Assembly: GCF_009796285.1 (NCBI RefSeq)
Contig: NZ_CP047020.1
Location: 9,300,001 to 9,364,000 of the forward strand
Direction of reading: 5' to 3'
DNA: 64,000 nucleotides
Origin: Streptomyces broussonetiae
Lineage (GTDB): Bacteria > Actinomycetota > Actinomycetes > Streptomycetales > Streptomycetaceae
Shown: positions 1-8,559 of the stretch, piece by piece
How the letters are laid out: every line of letters begins with the position of its first letter
Numbering within the stretch: position 1 is the stretch's first letter
Notes under the pieces: generated by a model
What the model saw: the letters and a program-made list of their open reading frames with translations, nothing else
Told to the model about the DNA's origin: nothing
The model's database searches: none
Made by a program: the position numbers and the translations under genes

Positions 1-1
1 T

Positions 2-82
2 GGAGCCGCCTTCACCCTCGGCGCCCCCGTCGCACTGGTCTGTCTCGCGGTTCTGGACGCTTTGGAGCGACTGGGCGCGTGA
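2..82 (+). CDS. C-terminal end of an unidentified protein (partial)
   Basis: An open frame enters from the left edge and stops at TGA 80-82, giving 26 residues. They are hydrophobic (GAPVALVCLAVLDAL) and finish LERLGA, which would suit the last membrane segment of a transporter or another integral membrane protein. Nothing in this short stretch identifies the family. The body of the gene lies outside the window. Confidence 0.35.
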   Translation, partial: GAAFTLGAPVALVCLAVLDALERLGA

Positions 83-230
83 GGCACGGCGCGCACCGGC
101 GTCCGGATGCAGCCGTGTCCCTACCTCCTGGTATGACGGACTGGCGCTCCGGTGGGCGTGCTCGGATTCGCCGACGGGTACGTGCCGACACCGACGCGAC
201 AGTCTCGGCCCGGTCCTCTCTGACCGGGCC

Positions 231-554
231 GTGCTGCTGACCTGGGACAACCCGCGCGCCGGCTCCCGCCTGGCCGCCGGGGTCGCCATCGAGGGAGTGC
301 GCGCCGACCTGCTGCCGCAGGACGAGATGGGCACGGTCAAAAAGCTGGAGTGCGTCGGCCGCAAGGTGGCCCCGGTCGCAAGGTGATGATGGTCGGCGTC
401 GGCGTCGGCGTCGGCGACGGCGTCGGTGACGACCGGCCCTGACCGCCGGGCGGGCAGGCGGCACCATGGGGCCAGTGGGCTCCGACCTCGCATTGGAGAC
501 CGCCGATGCGGTCTTCGTCCGCGACGAACTCCGCACCGTTCCGGGCGTTTTCTG
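231..554 (+). pseudogene. Heavy-metal P-type ATPase remnant (cytoplasmic domain)
   Basis: The translation follows the hinge and P-domain of metal-translocating P1B ATPases. It reads LLTWDNPRA, then VRADLLPQDE, then (after a stop at 384-386 and a change of frame) a GDGVGDD version of the GDGVNDAPAL motif, then GSDLALETADAVFVRDEL, and stops at 552-554. The conserved TGDN motif is TWDN. The segment before GDG has expanded to a VGVGVGVG run encoded by four GTCGGC copies near 391-414. The N-terminal membrane helices and the DKTG phosphorylation site are missing. It cannot encode a working pump. The family call is firm because three ordered motifs survive. Confidence 0.8.
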
Positions 555-555
555 A

Positions 556-725
556 CGCCCGGACGCGGCGCGTCGGCGGCCTTGGTCATGCGCACGGCCG
601 GGGCGACCCAATGGAACGCTGTCGCCGAGACGACCGCGTCGAACGGTTCTCGCGTCGAACGGTTCTCGCGTCAACGGTCCCTCGGGCAGCGGCCAGCTCT
701 CGAACGGAGCCGTCTCCACGTCCAC
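556..725 (-). pseudogene. SAM-dependent methyltransferase fragment
   Basis: Read on the minus strand from a GTG at 723-725 the frame gives VETAPFESWPLPEG. After a frame change it gives FDAVVSATAFHWVAPAVR and TKAADAPRPG. This is the stretch between motif II and the post-I region of class I methyltransferases, where the usual text is FD-VVSATAFHW-(D/A)P followed by ADALRPGG. The two halves are separated by a tandem 16-bp repeat at 637-668, which appears to have broken the frame. The SAM-binding N-terminus and the C-terminus are absent. It converges on the P-type ATPase remnant. Confidence 0.6.
637..668. repeat. Tandem 16-bp repeat (two copies plus a partial third)
   Basis: The unit CGTCGAACGGTTCTCG occurs at 637-652 and 653-668, followed by a partial copy (CGTCAACGG) at 669-677. 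It sits inside the methyltransferase remnant at the point where the frame shifts, so repeat expansion probably caused the lesion. Confidence 0.8.
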
Positions 726-1056
726 CGGCCGCGGTCCCGGTCAGGTTGCGCCGGGCGACCCAGGGTCGTTGTCGTCCGCCGGCGCGCCCAGGGCGAGCCG
801 CTCGCAGATCTCGCACCGATCGCCAGGCGCACCGAGGACCCGCTGCGCAAGAAACACGATCCGCCATCCGCCGACCGTGCCCCTGACCACCCGCCGCCGA
901 CCCAAGCCGGTCACCCTCGCGCATGACGCCGCAGCCGCCACTGGCACCCAGGCCCGGCGCCGACTGGGCCTGCGCCTGGCATGCGGCCTCACCCGGATGC
1001 GCAACGCGCATCGCTGGTGATCAGGTGCACGGCGCCGTCGTCGCGGGAGGTGAAGG
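726..1056. other. Stretch without a recognisable gene
   Basis: Several overlapping arginine- and proline-rich frames exist on both strands, but none shows a known domain, a convincing ribosome-binding site or a signal peptide. A GGGAGG at 1045-1050 belongs to the XapX start just downstream. Confidence 0.5.
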
Positions 1057-1226
1057 GTGCTCTCGTACGCCCAGGCACTGGGTGCCGGAATCGGCATCGG
1101 AATCATGTATGCGCTGATCAGGGTGCCCTCCCCGGCGCCCCCGAGGGACTGTTCGGCATCGTCATCGGCGAATCCGGAGGACGCCTGCTACTCACCCGGC
1201 TGCGCCGCCGACCCGGCCCCGGCTGC
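1057..1226 (+). pseudogene. XapX-domain small membrane protein, frameshifted
   Basis: GTG at 1057, preceded by GGGAGG at 1045-1050, opens a frame reading MLSYAQALGAGIGIGIMYALIRVPSPAPP. This is the first half of the XapX domain, a hydrophobic helix followed by the (R/K)(V)xSPAPP signature. The usual continuation (a second hydrophobic helix such as LFGIVIGE) is found directly after, but in another frame from about 1140, so one frameshift has broken the gene. XapX proteins are about 60-100 residues long, and their function is not established. The same stretch then runs into the DAPG-hydrolase remnant. Confidence 0.65.
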
Positions 1227-1577
1227 ACGCCGGAGATGTTCACCTGGTGGTTCTGGTGGCATTCCGTCGAGCCCGAGCGCTACTCACTGTGGTACCCCTA
1301 CAACCACCAGTAGGCGATCCCCCGCGACCAGGATGTCCTCACCCGGCCCGGTGTAGCTGACGTCGATCGCTACATCGGCAACACCCACGACATCATCGAG
1401 TGCATCGGCCCCCTGCGCTCGGAACTCACCGTGCAGTTCCTCCACTCCTGCGAACTGGGCTTCGACACCAGCCGCTTCGCCCAGTCCGAGATCAGCGCCC
1501 ACGCGTGCGGCAAGCTCAGCATCAACAACGGCGTCACGCTCCACCTCGTCCGTACCACGGCCGACGGTTTCGAGTGA
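1227..1577 (+). pseudogene. DAPG-hydrolase (PhlG)-like protein remnant
   Basis: The frame reads TPEMFTWWFWWHSVEPERY then LWYPYNHQ, a TAG stop at 1311-1313, and continues in frame RDQDVLTRPGVADVDRYIG, ELGFDTSRFA, AHACGKLS and VHLVRTTADGFE-like text to a TGA at 1575-1577. The WWF-WHSxEPERYxLWYPYNH block and the later G-FD--RF/AHACGK blocks resemble the PhlG family, Zn-dependent C-C hydrolases acting on acylated phloroglucinols. The N-terminus and the final metal-binding region are absent and there is a stop in the middle. It is non-functional. The family call rests on my recognition of these blocks. Confidence 0.55.
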
Positions 1578-1708
1578 TGGGTCCCGTCATGCCCGACGTC
1601 ATGTCCGGCTTCGGCTGGTCCGGGTCAGTGCGAGCAGCTTCTTGCGGATCAGGCGGCGGCGTCGATCCTTCTCCTGAGATCCGGCGCCGGCGCTGAAGTG
1701 TCGCGGCA

Positions 1709-2995
1709 TCACAGGTTCGTGTCGAAGAACCCGGATACGAGCGACTCCTCCTCGGCCATGACGTCGGACGTCGGCGCGGTACCGGTGTCCGAGGCGATCT
1801 CCTCGGGCGTCATCACCCTGCTCAGCTGCGGCATCAGCACCTCGGCGTCGGTGAGGGAGCCGTGCCGCGTCCCCGGCAGCGTGATGGCGGCGTGCCGGCC
1901 GGTGCTGTGCGCCAGCACCGCGGCGCACGACGGGTCGGCGGCAGCCGTGCACGCGTCCGTGGAGTCGCTGGAGAGGATCAGGAAGGGCTTGCTCAGTCCG
2001 TGCTGAGCGACGGGTGAGAAGTTCGTGTCCGTCGGCGCGCCAAAGGTGTACTCGAGTGTCCCGTCCATGTTGATCCCCGCCTTGATCCGTGGGTCCTCGT
2101 ACATGGCCTCGAGCGTGGTGAACCCGCCGCCCGAGTGACCGAACATGCCGACCCGGCCGATGTCCAGTGCCGACCCGAGTCCGGTCGGCAGCGGCGCGTG
2201 CTCGGCGTCGGGGTCCTGGCCGTCGGCGAGCTGCTTCAGCGAGTCGAGCACGAACTTCGTGTCCTCGACCCTGGTGCCAAGCACAACCGTCTCAAGGAAC
2301 TTGGTCTGCGTCCCGTCCGCGACCGCCTGCGCGTACAGCTGGAGGAGCCGGCTCGACGCGACCCGGCCGTCGGGGAACTCGACCCCGGAGGTCTCGTACG
2401 TCGGGTCGATGGTCACCACGACGTGTCCCTCGCTCGCCAGCTGGTCGACGAGCACCGAGTCCCACGACCGCACGTCCCCCAATCCCGGCGAATACAGCAC
2501 CACCGGGAACCTTCCGGAAGCCGCCGGCGCTTCCATGCGCTCAAAGGTCTTGATGGCTGAGTAGTTGATCGTGGTCCCCTTGGGGACGCTGTAGTTGTAG
2601 ACGCCTGCCAGGGCGTTGAAGCCCGCGCTGGCCCCCGACGTCATCAGCGGCGCCCTTTGGTACCTCGCGGCATGCCGGGCCGGGTAGACGACGCTGACCA
2701 TGAGTTCGCGGTACGTCTGCGGCGGGTTGTACGGATCAGGACGCGTTGAATCGATCAGATGCAGGTTCACGGCCCCGATCTGGTACGGCCCGGTAGGCCG
2801 CGGCAGTTGAGGCGTCACCGCAGACGGCGCGGACCTTGTCACCTTCATCGCCTTCGTGGCCTTCGTCGGCTGCGTCGACTTCATCGGCATCGTCGGCTTC
2901 GCGTCACCGGCAGCGGCGCTCGCTCCTGAAGCGAACGCGGCAAGCGCGACGAGGGACAAGGCGGTCAGGCACGACATGGCAGCGGTCTTCCGCAT
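1709..2995 (-). CDS. Secreted alpha/beta hydrolase, PAF-acetylhydrolase/lipase-like
   Basis: 428 residues. The N-terminus has a Sec signal peptide (basic MRKT, hydrophobic core to about residue 27, AxA-like sites). A linker rich in K, T, M and P (31-60) follows, then an alpha/beta-hydrolase fold. The nucleophile elbow is GHSGGG with Ser288. The preceding YSPGLGDVRSWD block would supply the oxyanion region. NMDG (about 310) and TRHGSLTD (about 383) are candidates for the acid and histidine. Size and layout resemble plasma PAF-acetylhydrolase-like bacterial lipases that cleave short or oxidised acyl chains outside the cell. Start chosen at the ATG at 2993-2995, behind an AAGGTGAG-type site. It stands alone between remnants and a divergent beta-propeller gene. 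The substrate is not predictable. Confidence 0.8.
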   Translation of the reverse strand: MRKTAAMSCLTALSLVALAAFASGASAAAGDAKPTMPMKSTQPTKATKAMKVTRSAPSAVTPQLPRPTGPYQIGAVNLHLIDSTRPDPYNPPQTYRELMVSVVYPARHAARYQRAPLMTSGASAGFNALAGVYNYSVPKGTTINYSAIKTFERMEAPAASGRFPVVLYSPGLGDVRSWDSVLVDQLASEGHVVVTIDPTYETSGVEFPDGRVASSRLLQLYAQAVADGTQTKFLETVVLGTRVEDTKFVLDSLKQLADGQDPDAEHAPLPTGLGSALDIGRVGMFGHSGGGFTTLEAMYEDPRIKAGINMDGTLEYTFGAPTDTNFSPVAQHGLSKPFLILSSDSTDACTAAADPSCAAVLAHSTGRHAAITLPGTRHGSLTDAEVLMPQLSRVMTPEEIASDTGTAPTSDVMAEEESLVSGFFDTNL

Positions 2996-3411
2996 CAGAA
3001 CTCACCTTCACATGTCAGGTCACGATGCTCCACAGCCCGCATTGATCGTGGACTGCGATACCTCGATCCTCTCGATCACCCCGCCGCGCGAGCCATCCCG
3101 CTGCCACGACAATCTGAGGTGGGGCTGGCCCCACCACGGAGATTGGCAAGAGGGGGGTGGCTGCGTGATACCGCAGAGAGGGCGCGCAGCACTGCGCAGA
3201 TCCACTGAGCAACGACAGGGAAGCCGGCTCGTACCACGCCACAGGCTGCCCCACATCCTGTTCTGGCCGGGTTCGGCCGGCGTCCGGAACCGGCCGGAAA
3301 AGTGCCGTCGCACGGCCCCTGAGCCGTCGACACCGCCCTCGTGGACGCCTAACGTTCCGGTGGCCGCAGGAACGCACCGGCGCCCATCGCTTCCCACCCG
3401 GAGGTCCGGAA
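2996..3411. other. Intergenic region between divergent secreted-protein genes
   Basis: 416 bases carrying the divergent starts of the hydrolase (2995, minus) and the beta-propeller gene (3412, plus). No conserved frame was recognised on either strand. It presumably holds both promoters, but I could not pick convincing -35/-10 pairs. Confidence 0.5.
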
Positions 3412-4437
3412 ATGGCACGCCGTATGACCCGCACAGTCCAGGCCGCGCTCGCCGCCCTCGCGCTCGTCGCCGCGGCAGCCACCACCGCCCATGCCAACAC
3501 AACCTCCCTGCTGCGACCGTCGGTTGGCACCCTGTGGACCTCCGATGCCACCGACAGCGGTGACGGCCAGAGCCACCTGATCGCCATCGATCCGTCCACC
3601 GGTAAGGAGACCGCCCGTATCGGCGTCGGTGCCGAAGCCGAGCCATGGTCCATCGCCCTCACCCGCAATGGCCGCACCGCCTACGTCGCGAACTTCCACA
3701 ACGGCACCCTCGGGGTCGTCGACACCTCCGCCAGGAAGATGACCACCGCCGTGCCACTCGGCATCGACGCCGACTACGTAGCCCTGAGTGGCGACCAGAA
3801 GTACGCATACGTCACCTCGATGGTCGCCCAGCAACTGGCCGTCGTGGACACCGCTGCAAAACGGCTCGTCAAGACGGTCACACTCCCCGGTCCCGCGGAG
3901 GGCGCCGCCGTGAGCCCCGACGGCAGGACCGTATACGTCGGCGTCTACTCCAGGCACGAAGTGCTCGCCCTCGACACCAGAACCGGCGCTCAGCACGCTG
4001 TTTTCTCCGCGGGCGGCCCGTCAGCCCGTCGCGTGCGGCTGAGCCCCGACGGCAAGCAGCTCTACGCCACTGACTACTACGGCGGCACCGTCGACGTCTA
4101 CAACACCGCCCATCCTGCCCAGGCGCCGAGAAAGGTCCCGGTCGGCGGCCGACCACTGGATCTCGCGCTCAGCCCCGATGACCGCACGCTCTACGTCTCC
4201 GACACTCGCAGCGGCCTCGCTGCCATCAACACCCGCACCCTCAAAGCCCGGCAGTTCGCCGTCACACCGTCGTTCGGTGATCTCGCAGTGTCGATGGACG
4301 GCAAGGCGGTCTACCTCGCCCAGTACCAGTCCACCGGTTCCGTGTCCGCCCTTGACGCCGGTTCCGGTGAGGTCACCGGTACCTTCGGCGACGGCCTCGT
4401 TCATCCCAACGGCCTTGCATTGGGACGCACTTCGTGA
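3412..4437 (+). CDS. Secreted YVTN-type beta-propeller protein
   Basis: 341 residues. Signal peptide: MARRMTRTVQAAL with a hydrophobic core ending near AHA (about residue 29). The rest is a run of about seven propeller repeats of the form (S)PDGRTVYVG...V(D)T, for example ALTRNGRTAYVANF, VSPDGRTVYVGVY, LSPDGKQLYATDY, LSPDDRTLYVSDT and VSMDGKAVYLAQY. This is the YVTN/lactonase-type propeller found in exported bacterial proteins. The enzymatic residues of 6-phosphogluconolactonase are not evident, so a binding or structural role is as likely as catalysis. The ATG at 3412 follows GGAGG at about 3399-3404. Downstream is a broken regulator. Confidence 0.85.
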   Translation: MARRMTRTVQAALAALALVAAAATTAHANTTSLLRPSVGTLWTSDATDSGDGQSHLIAIDPSTGKETARIGVGAEAEPWSIALTRNGRTAYVANFHNGTLGVVDTSARKMTTAVPLGIDADYVALSGDQKYAYVTSMVAQQLAVVDTAAKRLVKTVTLPGPAEGAAVSPDGRTVYVGVYSRHEVLALDTRTGAQHAVFSAGGPSARRVRLSPDGKQLYATDYYGGTVDVYNTAHPAQAPRKVPVGGRPLDLALSPDDRTLYVSDTRSGLAAINTRTLKARQFAVTPSFGDLAVSMDGKAVYLAQYQSTGSVSALDAGSGEVTGTFGDGLVHPNGLALGRTS

Positions 4438-4489
4438 CGTCGTGACCTCCCGCCGGGTCGGCTAAGGTCGGATCGGCACACTACAAGCC

Positions 4490-5290
4490 ATGTGGGAGCC
4501 GGTTGGCCTCGACGGAGCCGCGGAGCGCGTCTACCGCGCGACTTCCCTGGCACCGCCGCCTACGCCGAGATGACCGGCTTGCCCGAGCCCACTGTTCACG
4601 ACGCCCTCACCCGGCTCTGCGCCGTCGAACTCGCCGCTCCGGTCCGGCGGCGGCCATGTACCCGTCGACCCTCGTGTCGGCCTCGGCGCCCTCATCCGCA
4701 GCCGCCGCACCGATCTCGACCGCCTCCAACAAGCCGCCGACCAACTCGCGGACGAATTCCGCGAGACCCTGCTCCGCGACGACACCCGCCGCCTCACCGA
4801 GACCGTGCACGGAGCCCCCGCCATCGCAGCGCACGTGGCCGACCTGCTCGCAGCCACCGAGCAGGAACAGCTCGTCCTCGTCGGGCCGCCGTTCCTCGAC
4901 CCCGGTGACGACAGTCTCGATCCCATGCTTGCCGTGCTCGGCCGCGGTGTCACTTGCCGGGCCGTGCACGCCGCCGATGTCCTTGCCGCACCCGGGGGCT
5001 ACGCACAGGCCCAGCGCCTGACGCAAGCGGGCGAGCGCATCCGCGTCCTGCCGGACATCCCTGTCAAACTGCTCCTTGCCAACCGCCGTCGTGCCCTCCT
5101 CTCCCTGTCCGCCAGTGCAGACCGGATGATGGAGACCGCAGTGGTGGTCCGCGAGTCCGCCCTGACCCAGGCGCTCGCCGCGTTGTTCGACGCGCTGTGG
5201 GAGCGAGCCGCCCCCTTCGGCTCGGCGGACGTGACGTTCACTGGTAGCGGCATTGCGCGACCTGCTGTCACCGCCCGCCTGCTGGGACTC
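4490..5290 (+). pseudogene. TrmB/LuxR-type transcriptional regulator, broken
   Basis: The ATG at 4490 starts MWEPVGLDGAAERVYRA. Pieces in other frames then give AEMTGLPEPTVHDALTRL (a winged helix-turn-helix of the TrmB type), HVPVDPRVGLGALIRSR and LDRLQQAADQLADEF. From about 4790 a single long frame runs AAHVADLLAATEQEQLVLVGPPF to ALWERAAPF, the phospholipase-D-like sensor part of these streptomycete regulators. At least two frameshifts interrupt the N-terminal part. The usual C-terminal LuxR helix-turn-helix is missing: the sequence drifts after about 5230 and runs into the next remnant. Confidence 0.65.
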
Positions 5291-5294
5291 ATCC

Positions 5295-5776
5295 GCGATC
5301 GAACTGCGCAGTGTCGGCGCAGTCCAGGCCGCGGCGGTCACGGCGACGGTCGGAGCCCAGGAGGTCGGAACCTGGATCCAGGGCGTCGTCGGCGAGCTGT
5401 TCGCGACTGTGGCGGGTCAGCGGCTGCGGGAGACCGGCCATGCCGGCGGCGTGTACTCGGACGAGTTGTTCACCCTCCACCGGGGCAGGCCACGGTCTTC
5501 GTGCCCTGCGACGGCCCCGTCCGGCCGGTCGGCCGGGTCGCACCGCTGCTGGTGCCGGCGGTGGAACCCGCGGTGATCGAGCACTGCGGGCCGCCTTCCG
5601 AGGTCGACCGCGCCTACGGCACACTGGCTGCCTACGTCGCGCGCCACGCGCTCGCCGTCGACGGCCCGGTCCGCGAGTACTACCTGGTCGGCCAGTGCGA
5701 CACCTTGGACAGCGCACGGTGGCGGACCGAGGTCTGCTGGCCGGTCTTCCGCACCGGCGTCGGCCACCGCGGATAG
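5295..5776 (+). pseudogene. GyrI-like effector-binding domain of a MerR-type regulator, frameshifted
   Basis: The frame from about 5295 reads ELRSVGAVQAAAVTATVGA, VGTWIQGVVGELFATVAGQ and GHAGGVYSDELFTLHRG. One base is missing near 5487 (CACCGGGGCAGGCC), after which the text continues in another frame as QATVFVPCDGPVRPVGRV, VEPAVIEHCGPPSEVDRAYG, GPVREYYLVGQ and WRTEVCWPVF to TAG 5774-5776. This is the drug-binding (GyrI/BmrR C-terminal) domain. The N-terminal MerR DNA-binding domain is gone and the broken TrmB/LuxR gene occupies its place, so an older deletion joined two regulators. Confidence 0.7.
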
Positions 5777-5974
5777 CACGACGATCCCGCCCGCCGACAC
5801 GCAGATGCTGTCATAGACAGCCCTGTGGGGTCTGCCGCAGGTTTGGGTGACAGGTTGACCTGCCCCACCCCGGCCCATCACAAGATCAACTTTTGGACCC
5901 GGCCCGGGCTGAGTGCTTCGGTCACCGCGGTGGAACCGACGGAGGCGGGCTCACCGCGATGCCGGGTTCCGCGG

Positions 5975-6682
5975 CTACACGTGGGCGCTGATCACGCCGC
6001 CGTCGCCGAGCACGAGGTAGACGCGGTCGAGCTCGACACCGGCGTCGTGCTCGTGCGCGTCCAGCGTGGCGGACACGCCGCCGGCGTCGCCGAGGATCCG
6101 CGCACGGTAGTGATTCTTCCCGACCTTGGTCACCTTGGCCGTCCAGCCACCCATGAGCTCGAAAGCGCCCGGTCCCTCGTGTCCGCCGCCCATCCAAGCC
6201 TGGACCCGGCCGTCCTGCGTGAGCACGATGAACATGTCGTTGGCGTCGAGCCCGGCGTCCTGGCGGTTCGCCTCCACCGTGCCCAGGACATCACCGCGGT
6301 GGACAATCTTGAGCAGGTAGTGCTGCGAACCGAGCTTGTAAATCTCGGCCTTGCTGCCGTCGGGCAGGGTCTGGGTGCGCACAGGGGATGCCGCCTTGGG
6401 CCTGGCGGCAGAAGTGGTGCTGCGGTGCGCGGCGGTCGTCTGCGTCCGCATCCCGCTCCGGGCCCTGCCCCCGCTGGTCTTGGCCTTGTCTTTGCCTGCC
6501 TTGGCCCTGCCGAGGCCACCACCGTCACCGGTGAAGGAGGCGGCGGAGGCGGAGGCCTTCTTCTCCGAGCCGACGGCGTCCTTGCCCCCGCTCTGGCAGG
6601 CGGCCAGCGAGAGTGCCGCCGCCGCGGCGACGGCCACCAGGCCGACGGAACGGGCGGTACAGCGAGCACGGTGCGTGGTCAT
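5975..6682 (-). CDS. Lipoprotein of unknown function
   Basis: 235 residues from the ATG at 6680-6682. The N-terminus is a lipoprotein signal (basic TTHRARCTARS, hydrophobic stretch, LAAC lipobox with Cys about 24). A low-complexity K/A/S/T linker (about 30-95) follows. The C-terminal 130 residues are rich in beta-strand patterns (GSKAEIYKLGSQHYLLKIVH, DMFIVLTQDGRVQAW, RVYLVLGDGGVISAHV) and include repeated LDA(N/H)(D/E) motifs. No named domain was recognised. Longer upstream starts exist, but the lipobox places the real start here. Probably a surface-anchored streptomycete-specific protein. Confidence 0.65.
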   Translation of the reverse strand: MTTHRARCTARSVGLVAVAAAAALSLAACQSGGKDAVGSEKKASASAASFTGDGGGLGRAKAGKDKAKTSGGRARSGMRTQTTAAHRSTTSAARPKAASPVRTQTLPDGSKAEIYKLGSQHYLLKIVHRGDVLGTVEANRQDAGLDANDMFIVLTQDGRVQAWMGGGHEGPGAFELMGGWTAKVTKVGKNHYRARILGDAGGVSATLDAHEHDAGVELDRVYLVLGDGGVISAHV

Positions 6683-7782
6683 GATGAAAGCCCCCATGGA
6701 CTGCCAGGACGCGGCGCCTCCCCCTGCTCCCGCAGAGCGACCGGCCGCATCGACTGTTTCGCTGCACTCCATAAGATGGCAACGAGACCGGCGTCGTTCA
6801 CCCGGGTCTGTCCGCAGTCGGTAACAAGACGCCGGGCAACCTCCGACACGGAACAGTGCTGCTGCCTGTCACGGCTCCTGACCAGCGTCCTGTAAGGGGG
6901 CGCGGCAGTGCCTGGAGGAGCGGACATGGTGGTGGCACCGGGGCGATTGCGTCGTAGGCCGTCGACTGCGTTCACGGTTGCTGACGTCGTCGGACAGCAA
7001 ACGCGACGAATGAGGAGCGGGCGGTGTCGGCTCCGTTCCACATTGCCTGACATATCCGCAACTGCCCGACGTCGATGGGGTTCGTGGCGTCGCGTCCGTA
7101 CCGTGGCCGGGTTCGGACACGTCCACTTCGTCCCACCCGCGCTTCTCTCCTCCGCGCTACGAGCACTGCTCGCGGTGTGCACGGGTGGCGATGTTCCTCG
7201 ACCACTACGGCACCCTCGCCATGGCCGATCGCCCGCTGCGGCGGGCCACCGCGCACGGCCGGCACCTGTACCGTCCCGCTGCCCCGGCCGGCCGACGACT
7301 ATCGCAGGTACCACGTCGAGATCACCGAACCGTGCGTATGGCTTTCTCCGACCGACGCAGAGCACGCCAACCGAACTCCGGCTGCGGGCCCTTCTCCAGA
7401 CCACCTCACCGCCATCCGCGCGGCATGCCGGGGCCGTTGAGCACCGCCCCGCTTACAGCATCGCGCCGAGCGGGCGGCACGGCGCGCGGCCCGCGATGCG
7501 GGCGCGGTGTGGCGGGCTCGACTCGATCGAGCGGTACACCCATCTGGTCGTGGCGGCGTACATCTGCGTGCCGGTGACGACCATCCCGGCACCGGTGCCG
7601 GGGAACCGGTGGAAGCCGGCTTCAGCAGCTCCCTCGGCCGTGGGTGTCGGTCGGGCTTCCGCAGGAGTGAGAGCGACGTCATCGCAGGAAGCCCAAGAAC
7701 AGGCGATCACGGCGGTGCGGGGAAGGGCACGGCCGACTGGGTCATGGTCGGGCTGGGACGCGAAACCCCGGCAGGTCGCTAC
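6683..7782. other. Long stretch without an intact gene
   Basis: Overlapping arginine-rich frames fill both strands, with no clear domain or initiation signal. A GTG-initiated plus frame at 7185 begins VAMFLDHYGTLAMADRPLRR. This faintly resembles a segment of FAD-dependent amine-oxidase-like proteins, but the similarity is too weak to name. The region lies between two lipoprotein genes on the minus strand and is probably decayed. Confidence 0.4.
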
Positions 7783-8559
7783 TCACGTCGCCGCACGACG
7801 GGTCACCCGTGCCAGGTACCTGTCGAAGAGGTCCCCCTTGTAGAGGAGCCCGCTGTACTCGACGGGGATCCGGTACCCGTCCACCTCGGCAGTAGGCGTG
7901 CCCGGCCCGGCGTGCCCGTTGTAGTGACCAGCGGCAGAGAACACCTTCTCGGTGGAATCCACGAAGGCCTGGTATTTCATGGACTTCACCGCCGTGTCGA
8001 AGGACGGGCTCCGCAGCCCCTTCACCTTGCTCGCCAGTTGCAGCAGGCGTGCGTCGGTGAAGCCGTCCACCTCCTCCGGCGGTTGGCTCTGGTAGAGGAC
8101 TGTGTGGTATTCGGCGAACTTGCGCTCCTCCACCGCCGCTCGCAGCGCGTTGACCGCCTTCTTCGACCCGTTTCCTCCCAGTCGTCCATCCAGGAACGAC
8201 GCCATCGTGTACTCGACCTTGACCTTGCGTCGCAGCACATACTGGGTCAGGACCGGGCCGCCGCCGGTGGTTTCGAATTCCTTGCAGTACGGGCAGCGCG
8301 GATCCTCGTAGAGGTGCACGGTCGTCAGCGCCTGCGGGTCGCCCACCAAGATACTGGTGCCGTCCGGCTCCACCTGCTCAGGCACGTCAGCCAACCCTGC
8401 GTAGTCGGCCTTGGCCGGGCTTTGGTGTTCGCCACCGGCCCTGCCCGGGGTGGCCGCCGCGGCCGGGTTCCGAGGCCCGCAGCTCACCACTGCCGCACCG
8501 AGGACACCTGTCAACACGGCTGCCGTCAGCCGTCTTCTCCCACGCTTCAACCGCATCAT
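7783..8559 (-). CDS. DsbA-like thioredoxin-fold lipoprotein
   Basis: 258 residues. The N-terminal signal ends in AAVVSC (Cys27), which may be a lipobox. The mature part carries a thioredoxin fold of the DSBA type: VHLYEDPRCPYCKEFE contains the redox motif CPYC (Cys89 and Cys92), followed by an alpha-helical insertion (about 120-205) and a late strand with PTAEVDGYRIP, where the Pro before the Thr/Ala pair would be the cis-proline. Role by family: oxidation or isomerisation of disulfides in exported proteins, anchored on the outer face of the membrane. The start is one of two adjacent ATG codons preceded by a G-rich site. No partner DsbB/VKOR gene is nearby. Confidence 0.82.
   Translation of the reverse strand: MMRLKRGRRRLTAAVLTGVLGAAVVSCGPRNPAAAATPGRAGGEHQSPAKADYAGLADVPEQVEPDGTSILVGDPQALTTVHLYEDPRCPYCKEFETTGGGPVLTQYVLRRKVKVEYTMASFLDGRLGGNGSKKAVNALRAAVEERKFAEYHTVLYQSQPPEEVDGFTDARLLQLASKVKGLRSPSFDTAVKSMKYQAFVDSTEKVFSAAGHYNGHAGPGTPTAEVDGYRIPVEYSGLLYKGDLFDRYLARVTRRAAT

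Noticed and set aside
7185..7577. Possible FAD-dependent amine-oxidase fragment (MFLDHYGTLAMADRPLRR)
   Set aside because: The resemblance is limited to a few residues and no second motif supports it.
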